Source of the DNA: Granulosicoccus sp036478595
GTDB taxonomy: Bacteria > Pseudomonadota > Gammaproteobacteria > Granulosicoccales > Granulosicoccaceae
Length of the DNA stretch: 64,000 bases
Assembly: GCA_036478595.1 (NCBI GenBank)
Contig: JAZGEF010000036.1
Span: 62,001-126,000, forward strand
Direction: 5' to 3'
Shown here: one piece after another, positions 25,843 through 34,959 of the stretch
Layout: each line of letters starts with the position of its first letter
How positions within the stretch are numbered: the stretch's first letter is position 1
The notes under the pieces: generated by a model
What the model was told of the DNA's origin: nothing
Databases searched by the model: none
The model's input: only the letters and a program-made list of their open reading frames with translations
Program-made: the position numbers and the translations under genes

Positions 25843-26469
25843 TTAACGAAAGACATCCTGCATTAACTGGTCGCCCAGCCGCCCTTGTGCAGTATTGTTC
25901 ATTATTGCGCCTCGATTGTTTTGTTTTTTTATGCGATCGGTTTTTGGTAAGAACTCGCTAGGCTTTGTGTCTTTTAACACGTCGCGAGCTTGTTCTATGT
26001 TTCGTTGACGTGTTTGCTTATCCATTACAAACAGAACTGCCAGTGACCCAATTATCAGAACACCAGCAAGCGCCGTCCATACAAGTGGTTTTAACTTAGC
26101 GAAGAGGCTGTTGTTGTTTTTGTTTTTGCCATTATTTAAAATCTTTAAATCAGGTTCTAATCCGTTGACTGATTCAACTCTCTGTTGCTTTTTAGGAACA
26201 GATGGTTTAGCCGCCGAAACGCGATTACGTTCGAAAGGTAGGCGATCGTTTTTGCGATAAAAGTTACGTAAATTGTTGAAACATTTAGTTAATTCGATGA
26301 ATTGCTTTTGGGCATGGGCAAGCTCACGTGGTCGCTGAGCATAACGATCCGGGTGCCAGCGATGCACCAGCTTTCGATAGCTTGTTTGCGCTTCGTTCCA
26401 ACTAGCGTCTTTAGCCAGTTGTAGACTTTCGTAATCATGAAGGAAATCGTTTGCCACCAATGTCTCCAA
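25843..26469 (-). CDS. Membrane-anchored J-domain protein (copy 2)
   Basis: The 208-residue protein has an N-terminal J domain (about 11-75) with HPD at 39-41 in HRWHPDRYAQ. A basic Asn/Lys-rich linker, one membrane segment (about 129-149, LVWTALAGVLIIGSLAVLFV) and a 55-residue polar tail, probably periplasmic, follow. It aligns by eye with the J-domain protein at 23780-24214 (SW-[ND]-[ED]-x-Q, then YRxLVxxWHPDR, then QFIELT/KFIEIT), so they are paralogues. No ATG is available: an in-frame stop lies at 26479-26481, so TTG at 26469, or the GTG four codons later, must start it. It converges with the glycosylphosphotransferase gene. Confidence 0.82.
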   Translation of the reverse strand: METLVANDFLHDYESLQLAKDASWNEAQTSYRKLVHRWHPDRYAQRPRELAHAQKQFIELTKCFNNLRNFYRKNDRLPFERNRVSAAKPSVPKKQQRVESVNGLEPDLKILNNGKNKNNNSLFAKLKPLVWTALAGVLIIGSLAVLFVMDKQTRQRNIEQARDVLKDTKPSEFLPKTDRIKKQNNRGAIMNNTAQGRLGDQLMQDVFR

Positions 26470-26794
26470 GGCTTCGACTTATGGGCTAATATTGCGTTTC
26501 CGCCAGAGTGTGAGGCCGATGTTATTTTATATACCGCCCAAGTATCTGATTCAATTGTAAATCGACTGAAAAATCAGACCTACCTCAAAGTATTTCAGCA
26601 CGGGCTTGTCTATTCTACAGCGGTGCATAGGGATGCATTGGGATATTGATGATATTTCGAGCTTGGTTAGAGCTGAAACTAGCCGCTAAGGCCCTTTTGG
26701 TCGTATGTGTCACCCCGTTAAAGAAGCACATAGAAGAACAATCACTGCATGGATGCAACTTACTAAACATAAACATAGATGTGTTGAGATTTAA
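26470..26794. other. Gene-free leader of the polysaccharide operon
   Basis: This 325-base stretch lies between the divergent J-domain gene and the Wza-type gene and must contain the start of the main polysaccharide operon. I found no convincing sigma-70 or sigma-54 promoter, no JUMPstart/ops element and no tRNA or riboswitch. A small hairpin TGCAT-AGGG-ATGCA lies near 26629. A plus-strand frame at 26437-26649 has no protein-like features. Confidence 0.5.
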
Positions 26795-27418
26795 ATGAGC
26801 CTGCTAAAAACATTTTTGATTTTGCTGCCAGCCCTATTAGTGGGTTGTTCAGGCACTGGAGGCTACCTGGCTCCAGAAGATCGCCCACCCGAGTCAGCAC
26901 CAGGCGCTGAAGCGCAGTATCGGTTAGGCGAGGGTGATGTAATTACTGTCAGTGTTTGGAAAAACCCGGATCTTTCCGTCAGGGTGCCAGTGCGGCCAGA
27001 TGGCTATGTTTCGGTGCCGCTCGTCGGTGACGTGCTTGCAGGTGGTAAGACGCCGAGTGAAATCGCTCGCGACACTGAAGCAAAATTACAACAGTTCATT
27101 CGTACGCCTCGTGTATCGATCATTGTTGAAGAGCTCAACAGCGCTGAATTCCAAAACCGCGTTCGGGTGGTGGGTGGCGTCGCGCAACCTCGAAGTATGG
27201 GCCACCGTAGTGGGATGACTGTACTTGACCTGGTGCTCGAGGCTGGTGGTCTCAATGAATTTGCCTCGGGTGAGTCTGCAAAACTATATCGTACGGTTGA
27301 TGGCGTGCCACAGGTGTATCCTGTGTACCTCGATAGCATTTTGAAAAGTGGCGTGCTTGACACCAACTACATGTTGGCACCGGGCGATGTTATTTCAATT
27401 CCCGAACGTAGGTTCTAG
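26795..27418 (+). CDS. Polysaccharide export lipoprotein (Wza/EpsE type)
   Basis: The 207-residue protein has a lipoprotein signal peptide ending in the lipobox LLVGC (Cys18). A polysaccharide-export (PES) domain follows, YRLGEGDVITVSVWKNPDLS-like, and then a SLBB-type segment (RVRVVGGVAQPRSM, GMTVLDLVLEAGGLNEFA, YMLAPGDVISIPE). Such proteins form the periplasmic/outer-membrane channel for polysaccharide. It is shorter than E. coli Wza (379) and lacks its C-terminal outer-membrane helix region, like the exosortase-associated export proteins. The chain-length gene starts 3 bases after its stop. Confidence 0.93.
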   Translation: MSLLKTFLILLPALLVGCSGTGGYLAPEDRPPESAPGAEAQYRLGEGDVITVSVWKNPDLSVRVPVRPDGYVSVPLVGDVLAGGKTPSEIARDTEAKLQQFIRTPRVSIIVEELNSAEFQNRVRVVGGVAQPRSMGHRSGMTVLDLVLEAGGLNEFASGESAKLYRTVDGVPQVYPVYLDSILKSGVLDTNYMLAPGDVISIPERRF

Positions 27419-27421
27419 AAG

Positions 27422-29005
27422 ATGAGCAATATCACTCTAGACGAGATGGGTCCGTTACTAAGCCGAGAAGCAGCAGCGCGGCGTGGCACATTGTTAGCAA
27501 TATTTACCACTGTTGCCTTGTTGTTTTTACTACTGGCATTTACGTGGCAAAACAAATACGCCTCGTTTGTGCAGTTGTATGTGGACGATTCCAATATCAT
27601 CAAGCCAATCCTTAACGCACAAACTGGCCTATCACGAGATCAGGCAAACGTAGCTAAAGAAGAACTATTCAGTGCGGAGATCATGGATCGAATATTGGTA
27701 GAAGTTGGCTTAGTGCCAAAAGGGTCTGGAGTGGTTGCACGTGCTCGTGTCAAGGAAGATGTAATCAATAATACGGTCATTGGCAATATTAACAATCAGC
27801 TGATCCAAATAAAGTTTCAACACACCGATCCACGTATCGCGTTTGAAACAGTGAAGATGTATGCCGATCTGTTTTTGGCAAAAACCATGCGGTCATCAGC
27901 TGCTGAAACAAGTGACGCGTTTGACTTCATTCTTGACCAGGTGGAAACCTATCGAGATCGCCTGGAAGATGCTGAAAAGCGTCTGGAGAGTTTTAGAGGC
28001 CAATACCCGGGTGTTAGTGCCACAACGGAAGGTAATGTTGATGCACGAATAATTGAGCTTAGGCGTCAGCTTGAAGAATCACAATTGCAATTCACTAGCG
28101 CCAACCAACGTCGGATCTCTCTTGAGCGCGAGCTTAATTCTGAATCCTCTACACTTGCCCAGGATTATCAAGCAGGCCAGATACGTTCACAAGTATCGGC
28201 ATTGCAATCACAGATGGATGTGTTAATGCTGAGTTACACGGCTGACTATCCAGATGTTGTTCGGATCCGGCAGCAGATATCTGACTTAACAGAGTTGGCG
28301 GTGAGTGGCCAAAGCCGCGCGCAGCAACAAAATAGTGCAGGTGGTAATTCAACATTCAACTTAGGTGGTACTAGCTATAGTGGTGCAAACAATTTAAGCC
28401 CGGTTTATCAGCAACTGCGTTCAGACCTAGCGCGTACCACAGCTAATGCAGACTCAACTCGATCACGAATTGGCCAGCTAAAAGTTATGCTTGAAAAGGA
28501 AATCACACGTGCGGCTCAATCATCGCGTGTCGAACGACAACTTACAGAATTATCGCGTGATTACCAGATAAACAAAGAACTCTATGAAGATCTGCTGCGC
28601 CGTCAAGAGAGTGCTCGACTGTCTATGAGTTTGGGTTCGGAGAAACAGGGTGTGTTATATCGTATACATGAACCCGCTTTTTACCCTATTTTGCCTACCG
28701 GTATGCGCTTCCTACATATTGCTACAATTGGTTTCATCATAGCGACGCTATTGCCGATATTATATTTGATAGTATTTCTAAAACTAGACCCAAGAATACG
28801 CACAGCGTCAGCTGTAACTGAATTACTTGAACTGCCATTGTTAACGACCGTGCCACATATTGCGCGACCAGATGAGAAGTCGGGCTTTTTCAGCCAACCT
28901 CGGGTCGTTGCATTAATGGTTTTTGCAGTAGTGGGCCTATACATTGGAGCAGCAGTGTTGAAGTTCATAATTGCCTCATCCGCACAGGGAGGTGGGATCG
29001 CATGA
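27422..29005 (+). CDS. Chain-length determinant protein (Wzz/PCP family)
   Basis: This 527-residue polysaccharide co-polymerase has an N-terminal membrane segment (about 22-42), a long periplasmic coiled-coil region (about 160-390), a second membrane segment (about 425-447) before a short basic stretch, and a third hydrophobic segment near the end (about 495-517). Conserved PCP pieces are the early DDSNIIKPILNAQTGLSRD region and the coiled-coil end ELSRDYQINKELYEDLLRRQ before the membrane return. It corresponds to the chain-length proteins of exosortase-type loci. Its stop overlaps the next start as ATGA (29002-29005), so the two are translationally coupled. Confidence 0.9.
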   Translation: MSNITLDEMGPLLSREAAARRGTLLAIFTTVALLFLLLAFTWQNKYASFVQLYVDDSNIIKPILNAQTGLSRDQANVAKEELFSAEIMDRILVEVGLVPKGSGVVARARVKEDVINNTVIGNINNQLIQIKFQHTDPRIAFETVKMYADLFLAKTMRSSAAETSDAFDFILDQVETYRDRLEDAEKRLESFRGQYPGVSATTEGNVDARIIELRRQLEESQLQFTSANQRRISLERELNSESSTLAQDYQAGQIRSQVSALQSQMDVLMLSYTADYPDVVRIRQQISDLTELAVSGQSRAQQQNSAGGNSTFNLGGTSYSGANNLSPVYQQLRSDLARTTANADSTRSRIGQLKVMLEKEITRAAQSSRVERQLTELSRDYQINKELYEDLLRRQESARLSMSLGSEKQGVLYRIHEPAFYPILPTGMRFLHIATIGFIIATLLPILYLIVFLKLDPRIRTASAVTELLELPLLTTVPHIARPDEKSGFFSQPRVVALMVFAVVGLYIGAAVLKFIIASSAQGGGIA

Positions 29006-29874
29006 CAGACCGAGCTACAATCGCTAACGTACGATCAATCTTAGAGCAGCAACAAAGCAAAAGTGATCGACGCAAGCTAAAATCTGCAGGGCGCGACATG
29101 ATCGCCCTGGGAAAATCAACCGCCGGTTCAAAAGAAGTAAAAAAGCTTAGTGACTCCGTTGGCATTGCTGATCGCGCTCGCGCGGATCTTGCCAATATGG
29201 AAGAGTCGAAGCTGTTTAGTGATCGCCAGCTAGACATGTTAGGCATCGTGCATCCGCGTTCGAAAGATCGGCGCATGGTAGATGCCATGCGTCAGCTGCG
29301 TACCAAACTTTATGCGCTCCACCCGGAAGGCAATTTTTCGGTGCTGGTAAGCTCAGTCGTACCCCAAGGTGGCGGTAGCTTTGTATCACTTAATCTTGCG
29401 TCGACTATTGCATTCGATAAATCTAAAACATCACTGCTTGTTGATACCAATTTGCACGACCCGGTCGTTCACAAATTGCTTAAGCTTATTGGTCGCGAAA
29501 ACCAGTTTGGCTTAACCGAGTATCTTGAGCATCCTGAACTGGGTATTGATCAAATTGTTAGCCCCAGCGGCATACCTCGTATGCGTGTTATTCCAATTGG
29601 TGAACAAGATGAAATGAGTGCAGAGCACTTCACGTCGGCTCGCTACAAGCATCTTATGCAGGATATAAAAAGCCGCTATGATAATCGATATGTTGTGGTC
29701 GACGGTCCAGCGATGACAACATCAGCAGATGCACGGATTCTCTCTGATATTTGTGACTACACCATTTTGGTTATTCCTTATGGTGGCGTAACTCCCGGCG
29801 TGCTAGATAGCGTCGTGGATGAAATTGATGAGAGCAAACTTGCCGGTATTGTTATAAATGATCAACCAGGTTAA
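29002..29874 (+). CDS. Tyrosine-autokinase-like ATPase with degenerate P-loop
   Basis: The 290-residue cytoplasmic protein has the fold and position of BY-kinases (Wzc cytoplasmic domain/CpsD/EpsG). Recognisable parts are the RTKLYAL helix before the core, Walker A' as SLLVDTNLHDP (144-154) and Walker B as VVVDGPAM (231-238). The Walker A motif should read GxGKS/T but is PQGGGSFVS (121-129), with no lysine. The C-terminus lacks a tyrosine cluster. It is therefore probably not an active kinase but a regulatory partner of the chain-length protein encoded just before. The 110-residue charged N-terminal extension is typical of the exosortase-associated group. Confidence 0.85.
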   Translation: MTDRATIANVRSILEQQQSKSDRRKLKSAGRDMIALGKSTAGSKEVKKLSDSVGIADRARADLANMEESKLFSDRQLDMLGIVHPRSKDRRMVDAMRQLRTKLYALHPEGNFSVLVSSVVPQGGGSFVSLNLASTIAFDKSKTSLLVDTNLHDPVVHKLLKLIGRENQFGLTEYLEHPELGIDQIVSPSGIPRMRVIPIGEQDEMSAEHFTSARYKHLMQDIKSRYDNRYVVVDGPAMTTSADARILSDICDYTILVIPYGGVTPGVLDSVVDEIDESKLAGIVINDQPG

Positions 29875-31327
29875 AAACTACACTCTTAAGTCGCCAGTTA
29901 AGCTGCCACTAACCATGAAGCACGCCCGAGTGCTCATGCTTTGTGGAGTTAGCTGTGCCGTTGTACTTGGGCCCACCAGTGCATTAGCGCTTGAGCTTGG
30001 CTTTGAAGCCGGGATCACGTTCGAAGCCACCGATAACGTAGAAAACGTCGGCTCAGAATTTGAAGAAACTGGCCAAATCGGTTTTGCCTCAATCGGTATC
30101 TATGGTGAGCAACGTGGTCGAATAGTGCAGGGTGCGTTTACCGGCGAAATTGAAACTGAAAAAACACTCAGCGATAGCGACGATGATTTCGATGCGCTAA
30201 CTCGATTCATTGGTGCTGTTAATGTAGGCATTACACCGCAATCAGTCTCATGGTATTTTGGTGATATCTTGGGCGCTGTGCGCGCCGACGATGCGAATCA
30301 GTCCGTAGATGTTAGCGATCTGCCACGCCGTAATGTGTTTGTTACGGGTCCATCGGTACAGTTCAATACTGGGTCATTCTCTAGTGCCGATTCTCGGCTG
30401 CTCTATGTACACCAATCTGACGAAGAAGGCGAGCTGGCCTCATTGATAAACTTTACCGCTTCATGGCGGACAGAAACTCAGCGTGGCAATACTTTTGGTG
30501 TCCGCTTTGGCGACATCTACACCGATAATCCAGCCCTTACTGATAACAATCCAGGCGTCGCTGACGCTGCTGATTTTAATCGTCTTACCAGTTCTGTATT
30601 TTGGGAGCGCGAGCGTGGCCGTAATAGTGTCTCTGCAAGTTTAGGGGCAACTCACTACGCCACCGATGACGACAGTCTTACAGGTCTAAACGCCGGCGTA
30701 AGCTTTACTCGGTTACTTGGCCCTCAGCGATCATTTACGATTGCGCTAGATCGCGACCTACGAGACCAAAATCTAGACACCATTGAATCACTTATTGCCG
30801 ATGGTTCAGGTGAAGAACCCGTTGCCAATGGTGTTTTTGAAGAAACTAGATTGGCTTTGAGCTACAGCCTTATAACAGATCGATCATCTATTGAAGTTGG
30901 TGCCGGCCTGTCGATGGCTGATTATCAAGCGCTATCGGGTATTAACTCTAGCGTGAACATTAATGACGAAGATCAATTACAACCGTTCGTTTTTGGTGTA
31001 TGGACACGCAGCTATAATCCACGGTTACGCTCTGAACTTAGTCTTAACTATGAGCAACTCGAGTACGACAATCTACGCGATGAAAGTTCATCAATAACGC
31101 TCAGTGCAATGATGTCATATCGGCTAAGCCGTAGCTTCACTGCCGAACTGGGTTATGTATTTGACCAAATAGATGGTCTGCGTACACGTGGTGCGGATGG
31201 TATAAGTATCACAAATCCTCAAGACATAGATATTGTTGAGAATAGCGCGCGTGTGAGCTTGCGCTGGGCGCCGCCTTCACGTGCAAGTAAAGCACTCACT
31301 ATCGAACTCAAATCACTACTCAATTAA
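29858..31327 (+). CDS. Outer-membrane beta-barrel-type protein of polysaccharide locus
   Basis: The 489-residue protein has an N-terminal export signal (hydrophobic stretch VLMLCGVSCAVVLGPTSALA, cleavage after ALA likely). The rest is made of alternating, aromatic-ended strands such as RGRIVQGAFTGEIETEKTL and RSSIEVGAGLSMADYQAL, as in a beta barrel. It resembles the large outer-membrane proteins that follow the kinase gene in exosortase-type loci and may be the outer-membrane exit for the polymer. The ATG at 29858 overlaps the previous gene by 17 bases; an in-frame ATG at 29915 gives a more typical signal peptide and may be the real start. Confidence 0.83.
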   Translation: MINQVKNYTLKSPVKLPLTMKHARVLMLCGVSCAVVLGPTSALALELGFEAGITFEATDNVENVGSEFEETGQIGFASIGIYGEQRGRIVQGAFTGEIETEKTLSDSDDDFDALTRFIGAVNVGITPQSVSWYFGDILGAVRADDANQSVDVSDLPRRNVFVTGPSVQFNTGSFSSADSRLLYVHQSDEEGELASLINFTASWRTETQRGNTFGVRFGDIYTDNPALTDNNPGVADAADFNRLTSSVFWERERGRNSVSASLGATHYATDDDSLTGLNAGVSFTRLLGPQRSFTIALDRDLRDQNLDTIESLIADGSGEEPVANGVFEETRLALSYSLITDRSSIEVGAGLSMADYQALSGINSSVNINDEDQLQPFVFGVWTRSYNPRLRSELSLNYEQLEYDNLRDESSSITLSAMMSYRLSRSFTAELGYVFDQIDGLRTRGADGISITNPQDIDIVENSARVSLRWAPPSRASKALTIELKSLLN

Positions 31328-31344
31328 CCCAGGTCGGTGGCCGT

Positions 31345-32490
31345 GTGACTAATCAGTCTGCCAATATTACAGACCAGTTGCGTGTGCTCTTTGTGGTGGA
31401 CAGTCACTTCCCGGTTATCGGTGGTGCAGAGAGTCAAGCGTTAAAACTCGCTATAGCGCTACGCGAACGTGGCGAGCATGTCGATTTTCTAACGCCTCAG
31501 TTGGAGTTGCACGATCCTCTGGTAGACACTCACTGCGGCTTCGATATAAAGCGGTTTTCCTATCCACATATCAAGTACGTCGGTACGCTGTTCATGATGA
31601 TTAACTTTGCTCGATGCCTGATAGCCAGTCGACGCGATTATGACTTCGTTCACATCCACATAACTCGGTACCTTAGTGCTACAGCAGGGCTTATCCGGCC
31701 CTTTATCAAATTGCCAATGATGACTAAAATATCGGGCTTTTTTGAATTCGAGGGCGGTGTGCTGGATATGGAAGGCGGTCTTCAACCCATCAATTGGTTA
31801 CTACGTAAAGCGGTGAGAAACATCGATTATGTTCATACCATTAGCCATCAGACGCGTGTCAAGTTAATTGATGCAGGCTTTGACGAGACGCAAATACGGT
31901 TTATCCCCAACGGTGTGTCCACCGGTGAAAAACCATCAGAGCTGTCAGTTCACGAACGCATCGTCATTGGATACTGCGGTCGCTTGCGGCATGTTAAAGG
32001 TGTTCATGTTCTTATAAACGCAATATCCTTTTTAGAGCAAAACAATCCTGAACATAAAATTGAGCTTCGAATCGCCGGTGACGGTGCCACCATGGATGAG
32101 TTACAGCTACAGGTATCTGAGCTTGGCCTTAACGATACAGTAGTGTTGTTAGGTGCCGTTAGCGATACAACACCTTTCTATGCCAGCTTGGATGTATACG
32201 TCCAACCATCTTTTGCTGAAGGCTTGCCCAATTCGGTCATAGAGGCTATGAATGCGGGCATACCGGTAATTGCCAGTGATATTGGTGGAAATCAGGATCT
32301 TGTTATTGACGATGAAACAGGTTATTTGTTTACGGCCGGGGATGCTGAACAGTTGAGCCGTAAACTGGACTCTCTGCTAAGCCACTCATCGCAGCGCCGA
32401 TTGATGGGTAAAGCGGGCCGGGTACGGATCGAAGAACATTTTGATATCGCACGGGTAGTTGATCAATTAGTGGATGTTTACAAGGGATAG
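31345..32490 (+). CDS. Glycosyltransferase family 4
   Basis: The 381-residue GT-B enzyme adds a sugar from a nucleotide donor to the lipid-linked oligosaccharide at the cytoplasmic face. The N-terminal domain has FPVIGGAESQALKLA. The C-terminal domain starts at IGYCGRLRHVKGVHVLINAI and has the donor-site EGLPNSVIEAMNAGIPVIAS with the E-x7-E pair. GTG at 31345 is the start, after AGGTCGGTGG. Donor and linkage cannot be told. It follows the outer-membrane gene by 17 bases. Confidence 0.92.
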   Translation: MTNQSANITDQLRVLFVVDSHFPVIGGAESQALKLAIALRERGEHVDFLTPQLELHDPLVDTHCGFDIKRFSYPHIKYVGTLFMMINFARCLIASRRDYDFVHIHITRYLSATAGLIRPFIKLPMMTKISGFFEFEGGVLDMEGGLQPINWLLRKAVRNIDYVHTISHQTRVKLIDAGFDETQIRFIPNGVSTGEKPSELSVHERIVIGYCGRLRHVKGVHVLINAISFLEQNNPEHKIELRIAGDGATMDELQLQVSELGLNDTVVLLGAVSDTTPFYASLDVYVQPSFAEGLPNSVIEAMNAGIPVIASDIGGNQDLVIDDETGYLFTAGDAEQLSRKLDSLLSHSSQRRLMGKAGRVRIEEHFDIARVVDQLVDVYKG

Positions 32491-32527
32491 AGAGCAATGG
32501 ATGGCACGATAATGGATAGTAAACTCA

Positions 32528-33454
32528 ATGGATAGTAAAGTCGAAGAAGTTTACGTCACCGTGTCAATTGATACCGAGTGCGATCACGATATCAATTGGG
32601 CTCGTTCTAATCCACTAACTTGTCATTCAATTAATCGCGGCTTACCCGAAATCCTGCAACCCGCTTTTGATCAAGTGGGTGCGGTGCCTACTTATTTACT
32701 CACTATAGAAGTGCTGGAGGACCCGGAAGCGGTAAAAACCCTTCGAAACCTAAAAGGCAATTTTGAGTACGGCACGCATTTGCATGCAGGCTTCGTTGAA
32801 CCACAAAAAAAGCACCATAACTACGCAGCCGTCGATTGCGCAGATTTTCAATCTAGCTACCCACCAGAAATAGAATATCAAAAGCTTGCCACCATTACTG
32901 ATAAATTTGAAAAAGAGATTGGCTACAAACCGACAAGCTTTAGAGCAGGTAGATTCGGTGCCTCAACCGACACCATTAATAGTTTGCAGAAATTAGGCTA
33001 CAAGGTGGATACCAGTGTCACTCCTAAAATAAAATGGGTGGAGCCCAATGGCGTGGTTGATTTTCGTAATGCACCTGGGCAACCTTACTTTCCAGGGGAT
33101 TCAATCACCAGTGCTGGTTCAAGTGCTAAAAGCCGTATTCTGGAGGTGCCAGTGACCGTAAAGCCGCGGCTATTTCGTCGGCAGCCGAAGTGGTTTCGCC
33201 CATGGTTTGCAAGCGTTGATGATATGAAAGCGATCTATGCACATCACCTTAAAAAACATGCCGATCAAAAGATTGTCACCATAAACATGATGTTTCATTC
33301 AATGGAAGTTATTGAGAAGGCGTCTCCGTATCCGCAAACTACTGATGAAGTGAAGCGATTTGTGGATGATATGCAGCAAGTGTTGCAATGGTGTGGTGAG
33401 GAAGGAGCGCAATTTTGCGGCCTCTCTGATTTACACGCCACCTACCAAAATTAA
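32528..33454 (+). CDS. Polysaccharide deacetylase-like protein (NodB fold)
   Basis: This 308-residue soluble protein belongs to the carbohydrate esterase 4 fold. The metal-site aspartate is in VSIDTECDHD, a histidine pair is in GTHLHAGF (standing for the HxxxH site), and a basic segment FRAGRFGASTDTI occupies the position of the catalytic motif 3. No signal peptide is present, so it would act in the cytoplasm on lipid-linked intermediates or nucleotide sugars. It differs from classical NodB proteins and is closer to deacetylase-like proteins of O-antigen loci. The exact substrate is not predictable. The gene at 36086-36856 encodes a second, more conventional member. Confidence 0.8.
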   Translation: MDSKVEEVYVTVSIDTECDHDINWARSNPLTCHSINRGLPEILQPAFDQVGAVPTYLLTIEVLEDPEAVKTLRNLKGNFEYGTHLHAGFVEPQKKHHNYAAVDCADFQSSYPPEIEYQKLATITDKFEKEIGYKPTSFRAGRFGASTDTINSLQKLGYKVDTSVTPKIKWVEPNGVVDFRNAPGQPYFPGDSITSAGSSAKSRILEVPVTVKPRLFRRQPKWFRPWFASVDDMKAIYAHHLKKHADQKIVTINMMFHSMEVIEKASPYPQTTDEVKRFVDDMQQVLQWCGEEGAQFCGLSDLHATYQN

Positions 33455-33480
33455 CTAATCCTGGGGCCGCATCAATAATA

Positions 33481-34959
33481 GTGTCTGCTCCTAGCGCAAT
33501 TGCGCACTTACGCAACTACGCTTCAGCCGGGATGATTATCGCGCTCGCTGGTTTGGTGACTTTCCCAATGTTAACCCGCAGCCTTAGCGTTGTGGAATAC
33601 GGCATATTGGGTTTGATTACCTCCAGTCTGACGTTCTTTATTGCGATCGGTAAACTCGGTGTACAGCATTCGGTTATTCGATTTTTTGCTCAGGTTAAAA
33701 ATAGCACCATTACATTTTCTGTGGTGCAGATGAATAGTACGGCTTCGATGCTATTTTTGATACTTGGGTTGCTTACGGCAACGCTGTGGTTGATTCTTGG
33801 GCGGGTAGTGCTGCCCACTGTCATTGATTATGAGTACACGTCATCGCTAGTCACAATCGCGGCGGCGTTGATCTTCATGAGGTTGCTCGGAAGCGGCGTA
33901 ATAAATTTCTTAAGGGCGCAGCAACGTAGCGGTGTTGTTGCAACAGTTACGCTAATTATGCGCAGTCTCTATGTCGCTTTGATTGTGTTGGCTGTGTTTC
34001 TAAGCGACATTAACCCTTTTTATGTAATCGTATGTTTGTTGGTGGCCGAGATCGTCGGCGTCAGTTATGCTGCGCGTCAGTACTGGCCTAGTTTTGAGTT
34101 TAATTTTGCTGATGTATCAACCCCCTTAGCCAAAGCGATGCTGCTCTATGGCATGCCGCTAATGTTGCTCGAATCACTTGGCTTGATTCTGCGTTTAAGT
34201 GATCGCTATCTTATTGGTGCTTTGCTAGACGACAACGCTTTGGGGATGTATTCGGCTTCCTACAACTTCACATCCTATCTTGACGCCATTATTTTAGTGA
34301 GTTTGGCACAAGCGATTAAACCCATGTATATGGAGATGTGGGAATCCGCAGGGAGTGAGAAGACCCAGCAGTTTTTGTCGCAAGGCTTCCACTTATTTAT
34401 GGTGCTGGGTATCCCGTTTGTTGCAATCTTCTCTCTAGTTGGGCCCCATATGCTTAACTTCCTTGCTAGTCCGAAATACGCGGCTGGCACGGTGATCATT
34501 CCATTTGTAGCATTCAGTTATTTGCTTGAGGGCGGTGTGCACTTTCTGGCAGCCGGCCTCTATATCCAAAAAAATACTAAAGTGCTGATGTTCTGGGGTT
34601 TGATTGCTACGATAGTGAATGCAGCGCTTAATTTGGTGGTGATTCCGCGCGTTGGAATTGTTGGGGCAGCTGCTGTCACTATTGTGTCCTATGCCATTTT
34701 TATGTTGGGTGTTAGCCGCAGTGCATTTAAGTTTGTTGCGCTCAATATTAATCTTCGCACGCCGGCTATCATCGCCTTTGTCAGCGTGGTGGTGTACTTC
34801 CTTGGGTATCAAGTTAGCTACGGCAGTGATCTGGTCAGTTTTATTGTTAAGGGTATGATCAGCACGATAGCGCTTTCTATGTTGGTTTACTGCACTGATA
34901 GCCCTGTGCGCCAATTGGTGTTGCAGTGGCGCTACCGTCAATTTACAAAGCCATCATGA
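33481..34959 (+). CDS. Oligosaccharide flippase (Wzx type)
   Basis: The 492-residue protein has 12-14 predicted membrane segments, no signal peptide, and the MATE-like pattern of Wzx/RfbX flippases: IIALAGLVTFPMLTRSLSVV at the start, RLSDRYLIGALLDDNALGMY in the middle and VVIPRVGIVGAAAVTIVSY near the end. It should flip undecaprenyl-linked repeat units across the inner membrane. GTG at 33481 is the start. Its stop overlaps the next gene's start (ATGA, 34956-34959). Confidence 0.92.
   Translation: MSAPSAIAHLRNYASAGMIIALAGLVTFPMLTRSLSVVEYGILGLITSSLTFFIAIGKLGVQHSVIRFFAQVKNSTITFSVVQMNSTASMLFLILGLLTATLWLILGRVVLPTVIDYEYTSSLVTIAAALIFMRLLGSGVINFLRAQQRSGVVATVTLIMRSLYVALIVLAVFLSDINPFYVIVCLLVAEIVGVSYAARQYWPSFEFNFADVSTPLAKAMLLYGMPLMLLESLGLILRLSDRYLIGALLDDNALGMYSASYNFTSYLDAIILVSLAQAIKPMYMEMWESAGSEKTQQFLSQGFHLFMVLGIPFVAIFSLVGPHMLNFLASPKYAAGTVIIPFVAFSYLLEGGVHFLAAGLYIQKNTKVLMFWGLIATIVNAALNLVVIPRVGIVGAAAVTIVSYAIFMLGVSRSAFKFVALNINLRTPAIIAFVSVVVYFLGYQVSYGSDLVSFIVKGMISTIALSMLVYCTDSPVRQLVLQWRYRQFTKPS

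Noticed and set aside
26437..26649. 70-residue plus-strand frame
   Set aside because: It overlaps the start of the J-domain gene on the other strand, has no ribosome binding site and no family features.
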